DNA of 64,000 nucleotides from JBFMDN01 sp040753915. Its GTDB lineage: Bacteria > Desulfobacterota > Desulfomonilia > Desulfomonilales > Desulfomonilaceae. The position numbers and the translations under genes are program-made. Below, piece after piece: positions 46,676 through 55,988 of this stretch. Numbering within the stretch: the stretch's first letter is position 1; every line of letters begins with the position of its first letter. The stretch spans positions 1 through 64,000 of the forward strand of contig JBFMDN010000024.1 in NCBI GenBank assembly GCA_040753915.1. Direction: 5' to 3'. The notes below the pieces were generated by a model. The model did no database searches. It worked only from the letters and a program-made list of their open reading frames with translations, and was not told where the DNA came from.

Positions 46676-48760
46676 ATGAAGCAGTACAGAACAGAAGACG
46701 TGCGTAATGTGGCGGTCGTTTCTCATGCCGGCTCAGGGAAGACGACATTTTGCGAGGCCATGCTTTTTGATTCCGGAGCCGTGGATCGCCTGGGTAAGGT
46801 TACTGATGGCAGCTCGAACTTCGACTTCGAGCCGGAAGAAGTGAAACGGGCGATCACTATCAGCACCTCCCTGTTTACCATTGAATGGAAGAAGAAAAAG
46901 ATCAATATACTCGATACTCCTGGAGATCCCAACTTCACTGCTGAAGTGCAAGCCGCGCTTGCAGCCGCGGACATGGCTGTGCTCGCGGTGGACGCGGTAG
47001 ACTCCATCAAGCCTCTGACCGAAAAGGTCTGGTCGAGTGTGGAAGCTCGAAACATGCCGAGGATGGTCGTCGTCACCAAGATGGACCGCGAACGGGCTGA
47101 TTTCGACAAAGTAGTTACTGACGTAAAGGAAATGCTCAATGTCAAGCCGCTTGTCCTCCAGATTCCCATTGGAAAAGAAGCCGATTTCAAGGGAGTGGTG
47201 GATCTGCTGGCCATGAAGGCAATCGTCTTCGAGGGTGATGGCAGAAAGGTCTCGAAGCAGGATATTCCTGCAGATCTCGCGCAGGATGCTGAAGCCCGAA
47301 GAGAAGTTCTCATCGAGGACCTGGCGGAAGTAGACGACAGCCTTATGGAGCGATATCTGGAAGGGGAAGAGCTGACCCCCGAAGAGCTTGCGGGCGCTCT
47401 GAAAACCGGAATCCTCAATCGGGTGTTTGTCCCGGTTTTGGCCTGCTCGGGCACCGTGAACAAGGGAATTCAACCGATTTTGGATACCATAGCGGATTCT
47501 TGTCCTTCCCCAGCGGATTTGCCTCCCGTTACCGGCCAAACCCCGTCGGGAGAGGAAGCAGCCCGAAAGCCGGATCCGGGAGAGCCTTTTTGTGCGTATG
47601 TATTCAAGACCCTAGCCGATCCTTACGCGGGCAGGCTCAGCCTGTTCAGAATCTTCTCAGGAAGTCTGACCCCGGATTCGACGGTTTTCAACTCGTCTCG
47701 GGCCACAAAAGAGCGCTTTGGACAGTTGTTTGCCATACAGGGAAAAGGCCAGAAGCCGCTGGAATCGGCCCAGGCAGGTGACATTGTCGCTGTGGCAAAA
47801 TTGAAGGAAACTCTGACGGGAGACACCCTCTGCGATGAGAAGGCCCCCATTAAGATAGCTCCTCCCGTGGTGCCTCAACCCGTCATCTCTTTCGCCGTGG
47901 AGCCCAAGGCAAAAGGAGATGAAGAAAAGATTACCCAGAGTCTTGCCAGGCTGGCAGAGGAAGATCCGACTCTGCAAATAACTCGCGATCCGCAAACAAA
48001 CGAATTCCTTCTTTCAGGAATGGGACAGGTCCACATCGAAGTAACGGTCGAGAAGCTCAAAAGGAAATTCGGGGTTGAGGTGAACCTGAAGACCCCCAAA
48101 GTGCCGTACAAGGAAACCATCAAGGGGAAGGCCAAAGTCGAAGGCAAGCTCAAGAAACAGACTGGCGGTCGCGGACAATTCGCAGTGGCTTGGCTCGAGC
48201 TGGAACCGCTTCCGCGAGGGGAAGGCTTTCAGTTCGTCGACAAGATCGTGGGCGGCGTAATTCCACGCCAGTACATTCCTGCGGTAGAGAAGGGGGTGTC
48301 TGAGGCGATGGACGGCGGCGCGGTTGCCGGATACCCAGTCGTTGATGTGAAAGTGACCGTTTTCGACGGGAAATACCACGACGTGGATTCATCGGAGCAG
48401 GCCTTCAAGATAGCTGCATCCAAGGGATTCAAGGCGGGGGTGCTTCAGGCGAATCCTGTGCTTCTTGAACCGGTCATGAACATAGAGGTGGTCGTGCCGG
48501 AAGATTGTATGGGAGATGTCATGGGAGACCTAAACTCTCGACGAGGCCGAATCATGGGCATGGATGCCAGAGGCGCAAACCAGGTGGTCAAAGCCCAGGT
48601 TCCCATGGCTGAAGTGTTGAAATACGCGTCGGATCTCACGTCCTTGACCTCCGGGAGAGGCATCTTTTCTATGGAATTTTCCCATTACGAGGAAGTGCCC
48701 TCGAGCATAGCAGAGAAGATCATCGAAGCATCCGGAAAGGCTGTTGAAGAAGAAGATTAA
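46676..48760 (+). CDS. EF-G-like translational GTPase paralogue
   Basis: This protein has the five-domain layout of elongation factor G (694 residues). The P-loop is AGSGKTT at 18-24. Other motifs deviate: DTPGDPNF replaces DTPGHVDF, so the catalytic His is Asp; TKMD replaces NKMD; and RAITI stands for RGITI in switch I. These fit the EF-G2/EF-G-like paralogue class rather than the main FusA. No rpsL, rpsG or tuf genes are near. Its likely role is a specialised ribosome or stress function; the hydrolysis rate may be low. The ATG at 46676 is 6 nt after AAGGGG. Confidence 0.85.
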   Translation: MKQYRTEDVRNVAVVSHAGSGKTTFCEAMLFDSGAVDRLGKVTDGSSNFDFEPEEVKRAITISTSLFTIEWKKKKINILDTPGDPNFTAEVQAALAAADMAVLAVDAVDSIKPLTEKVWSSVEARNMPRMVVVTKMDRERADFDKVVTDVKEMLNVKPLVLQIPIGKEADFKGVVDLLAMKAIVFEGDGRKVSKQDIPADLAQDAEARREVLIEDLAEVDDSLMERYLEGEELTPEELAGALKTGILNRVFVPVLACSGTVNKGIQPILDTIADSCPSPADLPPVTGQTPSGEEAARKPDPGEPFCAYVFKTLADPYAGRLSLFRIFSGSLTPDSTVFNSSRATKERFGQLFAIQGKGQKPLESAQAGDIVAVAKLKETLTGDTLCDEKAPIKIAPPVVPQPVISFAVEPKAKGDEEKITQSLARLAEEDPTLQITRDPQTNEFLLSGMGQVHIEVTVEKLKRKFGVEVNLKTPKVPYKETIKGKAKVEGKLKKQTGGRGQFAVAWLELEPLPRGEGFQFVDKIVGGVIPRQYIPAVEKGVSEAMDGGAVAGYPVVDVKVTVFDGKYHDVDSSEQAFKIAASKGFKAGVLQANPVLLEPVMNIEVVVPEDCMGDVMGDLNSRRGRIMGMDARGANQVVKAQVPMAEVLKYASDLTSLTSGRGIFSMEFSHYEEVPSSIAEKIIEASGKAVEEED

Positions 48761-49030
48761 GAGTGTCCGCAGGTCCGCTGTACCAGGGAGGGGCAGCGGA
48801 TGCCCGAATGTGAAGGAAAGAGCGGGGTCGAAACCCGCACTTTCCTGGCAACAAGACTATGAAAAGAATGACGGCGAGACGCCGGCACGAGGGGAAATCT
48901 GCGCCGAAATTCCCGTGCCAGGGTCGGTTTAGAGCATGCTCCAATGCAGGGCAAGCTTCAAACCAGCTACAAATGTGGAATGGAGCGTTGATCGTTCCGG
49001 TGGAAGCACCGTGGCACTGAATGTAGGGGC
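48761..49030. other. Intergenic, with GCCGGCGTCTCGCCGGC remnant
   Basis: There is no gene. A reverse copy of the short palindromic block is at about 48865-48890 (GACGGCGAGACGCCGGCAC). Element A follows. Confidence 0.4.
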
Positions 49031-49229
49031 GAAACTGCCTCAAAACTCGGGAAACACCAAAAATCGTAGCACGAGTGAGCGTCGATGCGTGGAAACGCAC
49101 CCTCACCCCAACTCTCTCCCAGAGGGAGATGGAGCCAGAGGAATCACCTCTCCCCCACTTCGGGGGACGGGGACAGGGTGAGAGGGTGTGCCACGATTAT
49201 CACGGACTGCGGGCCTTTGAGACACTTTC
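49031..49229. repeat. MITE-like element A
   Basis: About 199 bp bounded by GAAACTGCCTC at the left and GAGACACTTTC at the right, an imperfect terminal inverted repeat. Inside are two inverted repeats, CTCTCCCAGAGGGAGA and TCTCCCCCACTTCGGGGGA. It matches element B (50189-50387) in inverted orientation with high similarity, and C and D more distantly. A short flank (GGAGAAACGG then CAACCGCTATA) follows A and D. Confidence 0.75.
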
Positions 49230-49349
49230 GTCTGGCCCGTCGTTATTTCGAACAGGAGAAACGGACCTTATTCTTCGCAACCGCTATAGCCAGTAAGAAA
49301 GGCATGTTGCCGATCAAAGTCTATTTCGTTTCAACATCCGGGAAGAATC

Positions 49350-49787
49350 ATGACCTCAGGTACCATTGTTGCGGTGTGCACGAGCACAAAGAAAGGAATC
49401 CCAAAGACGGACGTAAGTGCAGGAATCCTGAAAAAGGGATTTGGCCTGCAGGGGGACGTTCACGGGGGCGATTGGCATAGACAAGTCTCGCTGCTGTCGG
49501 TAGAGCAGATCGAGACCATGAAGGTAAAAGGCCTTGACGTGAAGCCTGGGAGCTTCGCGGAAAACATAACGACGCAAGGCTTCGACTTGCGATCTCTTCG
49601 GGTCGGCGATCGCCTTCGACTAGGCAAAACCGCGGTGGTGGAGGTGACGCAAATTGGCAAGGAGTGCCATACTCGGTGCGCCATCTATCACAAGATCGGT
49701 GAGTGCATCATGCCCGAGCAAGGAATTTTCGCGCAAGTGATCGAAGAAGGTGAGGTGAAAGCCGGGGACCCTGTGGATTACGCCTAG
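49350..49787 (+). CDS. MOSC domain protein
   Basis: This is a 145-residue stand-alone MOSC domain, the fold found at the C-terminus of molybdenum cofactor sulfurases and in YiiM-type enzymes. Supporting blocks are GILKKGFGLQGDVHGGDWHRQVSLLS, PGSFAENITTQG, and GKECHTRCAIYHKIGECIMP, which holds the conserved Cys residues. It may handle sulfur or a molybdopterin-linked substrate, in line with the Mo/W formate dehydrogenase elsewhere in the window, but the link is inference. GGGAAGA lies before the ATG. It is flanked by elements A and B. Confidence 0.85.
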   Translation: MTSGTIVAVCTSTKKGIPKTDVSAGILKKGFGLQGDVHGGDWHRQVSLLSVEQIETMKVKGLDVKPGSFAENITTQGFDLRSLRVGDRLRLGKTAVVEVTQIGKECHTRCAIYHKIGECIMPEQGIFAQVIEEGEVKAGDPVDYA

Positions 49788-50188
49788 ACGGTGTTGTGAA
49801 ACGCAATGCTTTCCGTGAATTGTAGCACCATGTGCTTCGATTTTGACCCGGACGAATCTTGATTCCGATCAAAAAGCTTATACCCGATGCCAAAAGTTTT
49901 CTCCGCTTCCCATGTGCAGAGAACAGCTATGGGAGGTTCGCAGATCGCTGGGACGGGCGTCTCGCCCGTCAGTGTTGAGGAGGAGAAAAGGAAATTATGA
50001 TTGGCAACCGCTATAGTATGGCAGACTCATAGGAGCCTTACCCAACAAAGCCGGTCAGGTTGGGAGAACGTTTGTGGCACGATTCTGCCTCGATCTGAGG
50101 TTAAGTGTTCTATGGCAAAATACGGTACTGTGTCTGCACCGCGGGGTACGTGGTGAGCGCATCGTTGGCACTGTAGGGGCGGGCCTTG

Positions 50189-50387
50189 GAAGGTGTCTCA
50201 AAAGTCGGCAGTCCGTGACAATCGTGGCACCCCCCCTCACCCTAACCCTCTCCCCCGAAGCGGGGGAGAGGGGATTCTTTCTGCTCCGTCTCCCTCTGGG
50301 AGAGGGTTCGGGTGAGAGTGCCTTTGCACGCATCGACGCTCAATCGTGCTACGATTTTTGGTGTGTCCCGAGTTTTGAGACACTTTC
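50189..50387. repeat. MITE-like element B (inverted relative to A)
   Basis: About 199 bp, the reverse complement of element A with few differences. The ends are GAAGGTGTCTC and GAGACACTTTC. Internal hairpins CTCTCCCCCGAAGCGGGGGAGAG and CTCCCTCTGGGAGAG are stronger than in A. Together with A it brackets the MOSC gene. Confidence 0.78.
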
Positions 50388-50510
50388 CTTGTGCCCGCCC
50401 TGGGCACCCACAAGGGGTGCCCCTACGTCGTGGCAGATTACGTGACCGTATTCAGGAAACGGACCACTAAGCGACAGGCTCCTAGGGTCATTACCCAACC
50501 GGTTCACCGG

Positions 50511-51962
50511 TCAACCCTTGACTACCCCCATGGGACGGATCCGGGCCACCTTTCGTGCAAGGCCGGCTTTCTCGACTACATCCACCACGAGGCTGACATC
50601 CTTGTACGCCTCGGGAACCTCTTCTCTCAAGGTCTTACGGCCAACCCAGCGCGGATAGACGTCCTTATCCTGCAATTCTCGCTCAACGGCGCGTCCCTTT
50701 GTTTGCTTTATGGCCTGCCCCCGTGACAGGGTCCTCCCTGCTCCGTGACACGCCGAGCCAAAGGACTCCTCCATAGCCCCCTGTTGTCCCGCGAGCACAT
50801 ACGAAGCGCGGCCCATGTCACCAGGAATCAGCACCGGCTGTCCCGTAGCTCGGTATTTTTCAGCTAGCGCAGGATGCTTGGGCGGAAATGCTCGCGTTGC
50901 ACCCTTCCGATGCACACACACCCTTTTCTTTTCCCCCGCGACCACATGATCCTCGAATTTTGCCATATTGTGACAAACATCGTACAGGAGGCGAGCCTGC
51001 AACTCCCTGGGGGACATTTTGAGCGCCTTTTCCCACGCTTTGAGCATGAGGTGCATGAGTAACTGCCGGTTGGCAAACGCAAAGTTGGCCGCGGCCGCCA
51101 TGGCTGCCCGATAGTCCTGAGCAAGCTGAGAACCAAGGTGAGTACAGGCAAGCTGGGGGTCAGGCAAATCTATTCCTTCACTGCGGGCGCTCTTTACCAT
51201 GCGGGCAAGGAAGTCGTCACACGTCTGATGTCCGAGGCCTCGGGAGCCCGTATGGATCATGGCGGTCACCTGTCCCTGGAACAGGCCCCATGCCGAAGCG
51301 GTTTGCTCATCAAATATCTCTGCAATATAGCCGATTTCGAGGAAATGGTTCCCTGCTCCCAGGGTCCCAAGCTGGTCTTTGCCTCTCTGGTATGCCCGAT
51401 CGCTGATCAGTGTCGGGTCCGCATCCAATATGCGCCCATAGTCCTCAATGCTATCGAGATCCGACACATCGCCCAGGCCTTCGCCCACAGCCCATCCGGC
51501 GCCATTCCTCATGACCCTTGCCAGCTCCTGCTTGTCCAGCCGATAATGGCCCCCGCGACCGACTCCGCACGGAACCTCTGCAAAGAGACCATCAACCAGA
51601 TCCTTGATCCTGGGAGCGATCACATCCCTGTCTAGAGCCGTGAGGACGAGCCTGACTCCGCAATTGATGTCGTAACCTACGCCTCCGGGGGAGATGACGC
51701 CCTCATCCAGGTCGAAAGCGGCCACGCCCCCAATCGGAAAACCGTACCCCCAATGAACGTCCGGCATGGCGAGAGACCAGCCTACGATTCCGGGCAGGTG
51801 AGCCACATTGTACACTTGATCCGTCGCCCGGTCCTTTTCCACATCCGGCAGCAGGCGTGTGTCCGAATAGATCAGTCCCGGAACACGCATCTTACCGCTC
51901 TTCGGAATCTCCCAGCGTACATCATCTCTCTGGATCAGCTTGTACGGTGGATGATTTGCCAT
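50511..51962 (-). CDS. rtcB: RNA-splicing ligase RtcB
   Basis: RtcB joins RNA 2',3'-cyclic phosphate or 3'-phosphate ends to 5'-OH ends using GTP and Mn2+. The protein is 483 residues. Metal ligands are visible: Asp98 and Cys101 in GYDINCGVR, and His in GTLGAGNHFLE and HTGSRGLGHQ. HRKGATRAFPP and CHGAGRTLSR hold the active site; the conserved His406 in the latter is the guanylylated residue. No rtcA, rtcR or archease gene is nearby, so it is a solitary copy. Confidence 0.96.
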   Translation of the reverse strand: MANHPPYKLIQRDDVRWEIPKSGKMRVPGLIYSDTRLLPDVEKDRATDQVYNVAHLPGIVGWSLAMPDVHWGYGFPIGGVAAFDLDEGVISPGGVGYDINCGVRLVLTALDRDVIAPRIKDLVDGLFAEVPCGVGRGGHYRLDKQELARVMRNGAGWAVGEGLGDVSDLDSIEDYGRILDADPTLISDRAYQRGKDQLGTLGAGNHFLEIGYIAEIFDEQTASAWGLFQGQVTAMIHTGSRGLGHQTCDDFLARMVKSARSEGIDLPDPQLACTHLGSQLAQDYRAAMAAAANFAFANRQLLMHLMLKAWEKALKMSPRELQARLLYDVCHNMAKFEDHVVAGEKKRVCVHRKGATRAFPPKHPALAEKYRATGQPVLIPGDMGRASYVLAGQQGAMEESFGSACHGAGRTLSRGQAIKQTKGRAVERELQDKDVYPRWVGRKTLREEVPEAYKDVSLVVDVVEKAGLARKVARIRPMGVVKG

Positions 51963-52263
51963 GTGTCACCGATCTGTCAAAGAGGAAGCGGAACCAACAG
52001 GCACATCCCCTCGCTGATTCCGCACCCCATGAGTTGGACGAACTCTTGCTTTCAAATTTAAGGCATCGAAGATCGGTTGAAAAGGGCAAACTCGCAAAAT
52101 CACGACCCAGAAAGCCGAGGAGCGATTTTCAAGGAAGAATGGGCAATCGTGCCCGGTGGGGAAACAAATCGGAGAAGGCGCCGGAGTTCTTCGCGCAATT
52201 GGCTTTACAGAAAGCCCCTAATCATGCTATGATACGCCAGAAATATAAGGTAAAGTATGAGAT
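51963..52263. other. Divergent intergenic region, nothing recognised
   Basis: About 300 bases lie between rtcB (minus) and the export lipoprotein gene (plus). I see no gene or repeat. The right end is AT-rich and could hold the promoter of the lipoprotein gene. Confidence 0.4.
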
Positions 52264-53352
52264 ATGGAGGCTCTGTTGGTCGGCCGATTCGCTCGCCACT
52301 CACGGTGTACCACTCTGGTTCTGCTGGCCTGTTTCATCCTCACGGGATGTGTCGGTCTCAACCCGTCCCCATTCAGGCCGTCCCCAGGCCCGCAAAGCGC
52401 GCCTGCAATGGCAGATCTGGCCCAAGCGTTCGAGGTAGTGTGTCGGAATTACAGGCTGGGGCCGACAGATGTGCTGTCCATCCTCTTCCAGACCGAATGG
52501 TCAATCCCTGCAGGCAGCTTCAAACTGGACACTCTCGACAAAATCCAGGTCAAGTTCATACTGGATCCAACGTTAAATGAGGAGCTTGTGATTCGGCCGG
52601 ACGGGATGATAACACTTCAGGCAATCGGCGAAATCAGGGCAGCCGGTCTTACCCCCAAAGAGCTGGCCAAAGAAATAGAACGGCGGTTCATCAGCGCGAA
52701 TATCTTCAGCAAGGATGAGACGAGAGGGGCGCTCAAGGACTATGAATTGGTCACAGTGCACGTCGTGAGCTTCTTCGAAAAAGTCAAGAAGCTCACCGAA
52801 TCCCTAACCACGCTCTCGGGAGGCCAGCAGACCCAGGTCACCGTGAACCCGGACGGAACCGTGGACCTTCCCCTGCTAAGCGAGCGGGTGCTTGCTGCGG
52901 GACACACTGTGCCCGAGGTGGAGAAGACCATAAACCGGCTCTACAAGAAAAGCGTCCTGAGCCACGCTGTCGCGTCCCTGTCGCTGAAACAAGCCAGTTC
53001 CAGGAAATTCTACGTCCTCGGCCAGGTCGGAAGCCCTGGCGCGTATCCGATCGACCAACCTATCACCGCTCTGCACGCTATAGCCATGGCGGGCGGACAT
53101 AATCCCGACACCGCGGACCTGACAAGCGTAATCCTCATTTCCAAAGACATCAACGGCAAGCCTATCGGCAGGCGTCTCGACTTGAAGAAGGTCTTCGACG
53201 TGGGGGAAATGAGCTCCACCATAATGGTCAAACCGTACGACGTCCTGTATGTTCCCAGAACTTACATCTCAGATTTGCGCCTGTTCATGGACCAATACAT
53301 TGGCGTGGCGTCTCAAGCCGTTCAGTTCATAAACCTGTTGAGCGGCAAATAG
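52264..53352 (+). CDS. Wza-like polysaccharide export lipoprotein
   Basis: This is a 362-residue outer-membrane polysaccharide export protein. The N-terminus has a lipoprotein signal with lipobox LTGC (Cys29). A Poly_export domain follows (YRLGPTDVLSILF near 60, IRPDGMITLQAIGEI near 105), and a second beta-grasp/SLBB segment at about 250-330 (FYVLGQVGSPGAYPI). The C-terminal helix (MDQYIGVASQAVQFINLLSG) would form the outer-membrane pore as in Wza. No wzc or glycosyltransferase genes are adjacent, so it stands apart from a capsule cluster. Confidence 0.88.
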   Translation: MEALLVGRFARHSRCTTLVLLACFILTGCVGLNPSPFRPSPGPQSAPAMADLAQAFEVVCRNYRLGPTDVLSILFQTEWSIPAGSFKLDTLDKIQVKFILDPTLNEELVIRPDGMITLQAIGEIRAAGLTPKELAKEIERRFISANIFSKDETRGALKDYELVTVHVVSFFEKVKKLTESLTTLSGGQQTQVTVNPDGTVDLPLLSERVLAAGHTVPEVEKTINRLYKKSVLSHAVASLSLKQASSRKFYVLGQVGSPGAYPIDQPITALHAIAMAGGHNPDTADLTSVILISKDINGKPIGRRLDLKKVFDVGEMSSTIMVKPYDVLYVPRTYISDLRLFMDQYIGVASQAVQFINLLSGK

Positions 53353-53410
53353 TATCACCGCGCAACGGCGCGGACGGACCGTGCGCGTCCAGAGCCGAAT
53401 CATAGTCGAA

Positions 53411-53800
53411 CTAAGTAGAGGATTTCATATAAGTACGGTTACCTATTCTGCCACGACTCAGTGGGGGATTTGCGCTCTGAAGGAGCGCACCTTCAGTAGC
53501 CACAGGTTTCAACGTGTGGCTCGGCACGGCACAACCACCAACCGACCCTGAAAGGGTCGACCAAGAGGTATCTCATCGCCTGGTATAGGCACCGATCATG
53601 AATGAGCCTTGGCTCTCGGAGATTTCGATGGTGGACCCCGTCAGGGTGCTTCCTTGCTGGTTTTTCCATTCCCGTGGGTTGAAACCCACGGCTATTCATG
53701 GTATGCCCCTTCGGGGCATGAAGTAATCAATGATCACAATCATTCCTCCACTTAACAACCCTGAGGTACGTAACCGTACTTATGAAATCGTGTACTAAGA
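53411..53800. repeat. MITE-like palindromic element, complete copy
   Basis: About 390 bp with long terminal inverted repeats: left 53421-53445 (GATTTCATATAAGTACGG and on to TTACCTA) and right about 53766-53789 (its complement, TAACCGTACTTATGAAATC). Between them are GACCCTGAAAGGGTC, CCGTGGGTTGAAACCCACGG and GCCCCTTCGGGGC hairpins. About 270 bp match 922-1195 in inverted orientation. No transposase frame is present. Confidence 0.75.
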
Positions 53801-53917
53801 TCGAGCCTCACGGCAGGAGCGACTGCCGGTCGCCAAGGGGAGCAGGAAGAATGCCGCGTCGTCCTCGCCGACCTTGTCGAATGTTCTCTGGTTGGGGTCT
53901 CGTCCTCTGTCGGTGGG

Positions 53918-54155
53918 ACGGGCATCCGAAACTGTCTCAAAACTCGGGGAACGGCAGAAAAAGTGGTACGGTGAGGGAGGATACTGCCCATGGAGCCCTT
54001 ACCCCACCCTCTCCCAGAGGAAGAGGCTCTGTAATTCCGGGCGCTTACAAGGCCCCTCTCCCGGAGGGAGAGCGCTAGGGTGAGGGTGCAAAAAAAGAAG
54101 CGTGCCACGATCTTAACATTTGCCGCAATTCCGAGACAGTTTCATCCTGCCCGTC
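53918..54155. repeat. MITE-like element C
   Basis: About 238 bp. The left end reads GACGGGCATCC then GAAACTGTCTC; the right end is GAGACAGTTTCATCCTGCCC then GTC, an imperfect inverted repeat of about 24 bp. Internal hairpins are CTCTCCCAGAGGAAGAG and CTCTCCCGGAGGGAGAG. Nearly identical to element D over most of its length. Confidence 0.8.
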
Positions 54156-54809
54156 ATCCTCAAATAAACGGGCGAGACGCCTGTTCTACTGTACGCTTTT
54201 CAAAGGATGGTCTTGATCCGGAAGCTGGGGTCCCATGACCATGGCACGGAAGCCGCCAGGCCGACCCAAGAAACACATCCCCGGGCGAGACGGGTTCTAA
54301 GACGCTTCTCCCCACCTGCACGTGATCCGAGCTGATTTCTCCCAGCGCCTGCCTGTCGCCAGCTCTCTTGTCTCAAACCTTTCTTGAGACAGGGCCGGCT
54401 TTGAAGCTCACTCGAAAAAGGGCCGGTTTGAAACCCGCCCCTGCAACCGATGGTACGGTACTTCAGCCACCAGAATCACCACAGCACACCATAGGGGTAG
54501 GGGCAGAGTTCAGAAACGGTCTCAAAATCGGACATCAGGCCTGAATCAACGGGCATTGTCATGGGGGCAGTCCGGCCTCTGGGTGGTAGCGTTCTGCGCG
54601 TTATCTGCATACATCGTCACTCGGAAACCCGGTAGGACACGCGACGACCGCGTTGGGACCGGTGATTTATCGTGCACGCGGGTCAGCCTTCAAGTATTTT
54701 CTAGATATTTAATCTAATATGCCATGATTCATGTATTTTCTGCTTGACTTTTTGGAAAATCACGCTAATCTCCCGTCTGCAAGACATTAGACCCCAGAGG
54801 GAGGGTGTT
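54156..54809. other. Intergenic, no gene seen
   Basis: Fragments such as AAACGGGCGAGACGCCTGTTC at about 54165 are repeat remnants. The rest shows no feature I can name until the ribosome site of the outer-membrane protein gene. Confidence 0.4.
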
Positions 54810-55802
54810 ATGGCAGCATCCATCAGATATCTTCTCGCGATTTTTGTGCTGGCGATCTTCGCAATAACAGCATCAGTAGGTAATTCCGTGGCCTGGGAAT
54901 TCGGAGCCTCGGCGGGAAACGCGGAAGCGGCCGAATCGGTTTCCAAGGTCAAGCCCACATCTCCCGATGTGTGGAAAGTGAGGCCGTACCCCGGGATCTC
55001 GTCCGGGTTGGACGCCCTCAGTCGGTACAATCCAGTTCATTGGGGCCCGAGCTGTTACCTGCCAGGCCCGGCGCAAGGGCAGTTTGTCCTGGCGCCCCGC
55101 ATCTGGTTTGCGAACGTGTCAGGAGAAGCTCGCCGGACATTGGACGCAGTCACCAGGGAGCCGTCTCTGGTGAAATTCGATGACCATCTCGGGTTTCGCG
55201 GGAGCGGAAACGCGATTTGGTCGATCGAAGCGATCTACCAATTTCGGCCTCGTTGGGCGGTCAGCTATCAGTTCAGTCCCCTGTCCATAAGCGCAAACAA
55301 CGTTCCGGCCACGTCGTTCAACTTTGCGGGGCGAACCTTTACCTCTGGAATGGACATCCATTCCAAATGGGACAGGTGGGAGCACCGGGCTGGAATTTCA
55401 TTCAATCTCAGTCGCACTGCCAATGCCATGACCAGCCTGTTTGCGGAGTGGCTGTACGTTCAGGACAGGCTCACCATAGCAGAGACTGGCGCGGCCGGCG
55501 CTTCCGCGAGCTGGGATGACACAAAGAGCTTGGGCCTTGTCGGACTACGATTTGAGAAATGCCTGAGAAACTATCGGGGCAACACCCTGGGGTTCATGGC
55601 CAAGGGTGGAATCGCATTTCTCGACGACACCATAGGATATGATGCAGAAGCAGGTCTCAACTACATGATTCCCATCAAGACGGGGCGTTTCGGGTTTGTG
55701 AAAGGTGGGTATCGATACTTCGATCTCAAGAAGGATGCCGACACGAAAGCATTCGGAAGTACTCTCCACGGTGCATTTCTGTCGCTCGGATTCCTTTTCT
55801 GA
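54810..55802 (+). CDS. Outer-membrane beta-barrel protein
   Basis: This is a 330-residue exported protein starting at the ATG at 54810, preceded by GAGGGAGGG. A signal peptide of about 30 residues (YLLAIFVLAIFAITASVG) is followed by a 60-residue variable region. After that come amphipathic strands in alternating pattern (AIWSIEAIYQFRPRWAVSYQF, TFTSGMDIHSKWDRWEHRAG) ending in Phe, the usual C-terminal signature for outer-membrane insertion. I cannot assign a substrate. It is monocistronic by spacing and faces a convergent hairpin. Confidence 0.8.
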   Translation: MAASIRYLLAIFVLAIFAITASVGNSVAWEFGASAGNAEAAESVSKVKPTSPDVWKVRPYPGISSGLDALSRYNPVHWGPSCYLPGPAQGQFVLAPRIWFANVSGEARRTLDAVTREPSLVKFDDHLGFRGSGNAIWSIEAIYQFRPRWAVSYQFSPLSISANNVPATSFNFAGRTFTSGMDIHSKWDRWEHRAGISFNLSRTANAMTSLFAEWLYVQDRLTIAETGAAGASASWDDTKSLGLVGLRFEKCLRNYRGNTLGFMAKGGIAFLDDTIGYDAEAGLNYMIPIKTGRFGFVKGGYRYFDLKKDADTKAFGSTLHGAFLSLGFLF

Positions 55803-55870
55803 TGCCGGAGCTGTTGCGCGTTGCCTGATCTGACACCCTCACTCTTGCCTTGATGGAACGTGTACGTGCG

Positions 55871-55896
55871 AAGCCCGACTACTATCGGTCGGGCTT
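55871..55896. terminator. Bidirectional terminator-like hairpin
   Basis: AAGCCCGAC (55871-55879) pairs perfectly with GTCGGGCTT (55888-55896). It lies between the outer-membrane protein gene and the convergent GNAT gene. The T-run is short, so strength is uncertain. Confidence 0.6.
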
Positions 55897-55988
55897 TGCG
55901 TACTCCATGCCGTTGGCAAGAGGGCCTGGTAGTTGCCGGGCACGTCAACATCGTGCTCCCGCACGCGGCCGATGTGCCTTACCCCTCG

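Noticed and set aside
53782..54078. A 98-codon frame that begins like the 129-aa gene at 939
   Set aside because: Only the first six codons match, from the shared element end; the rest runs through MITE-like element C.
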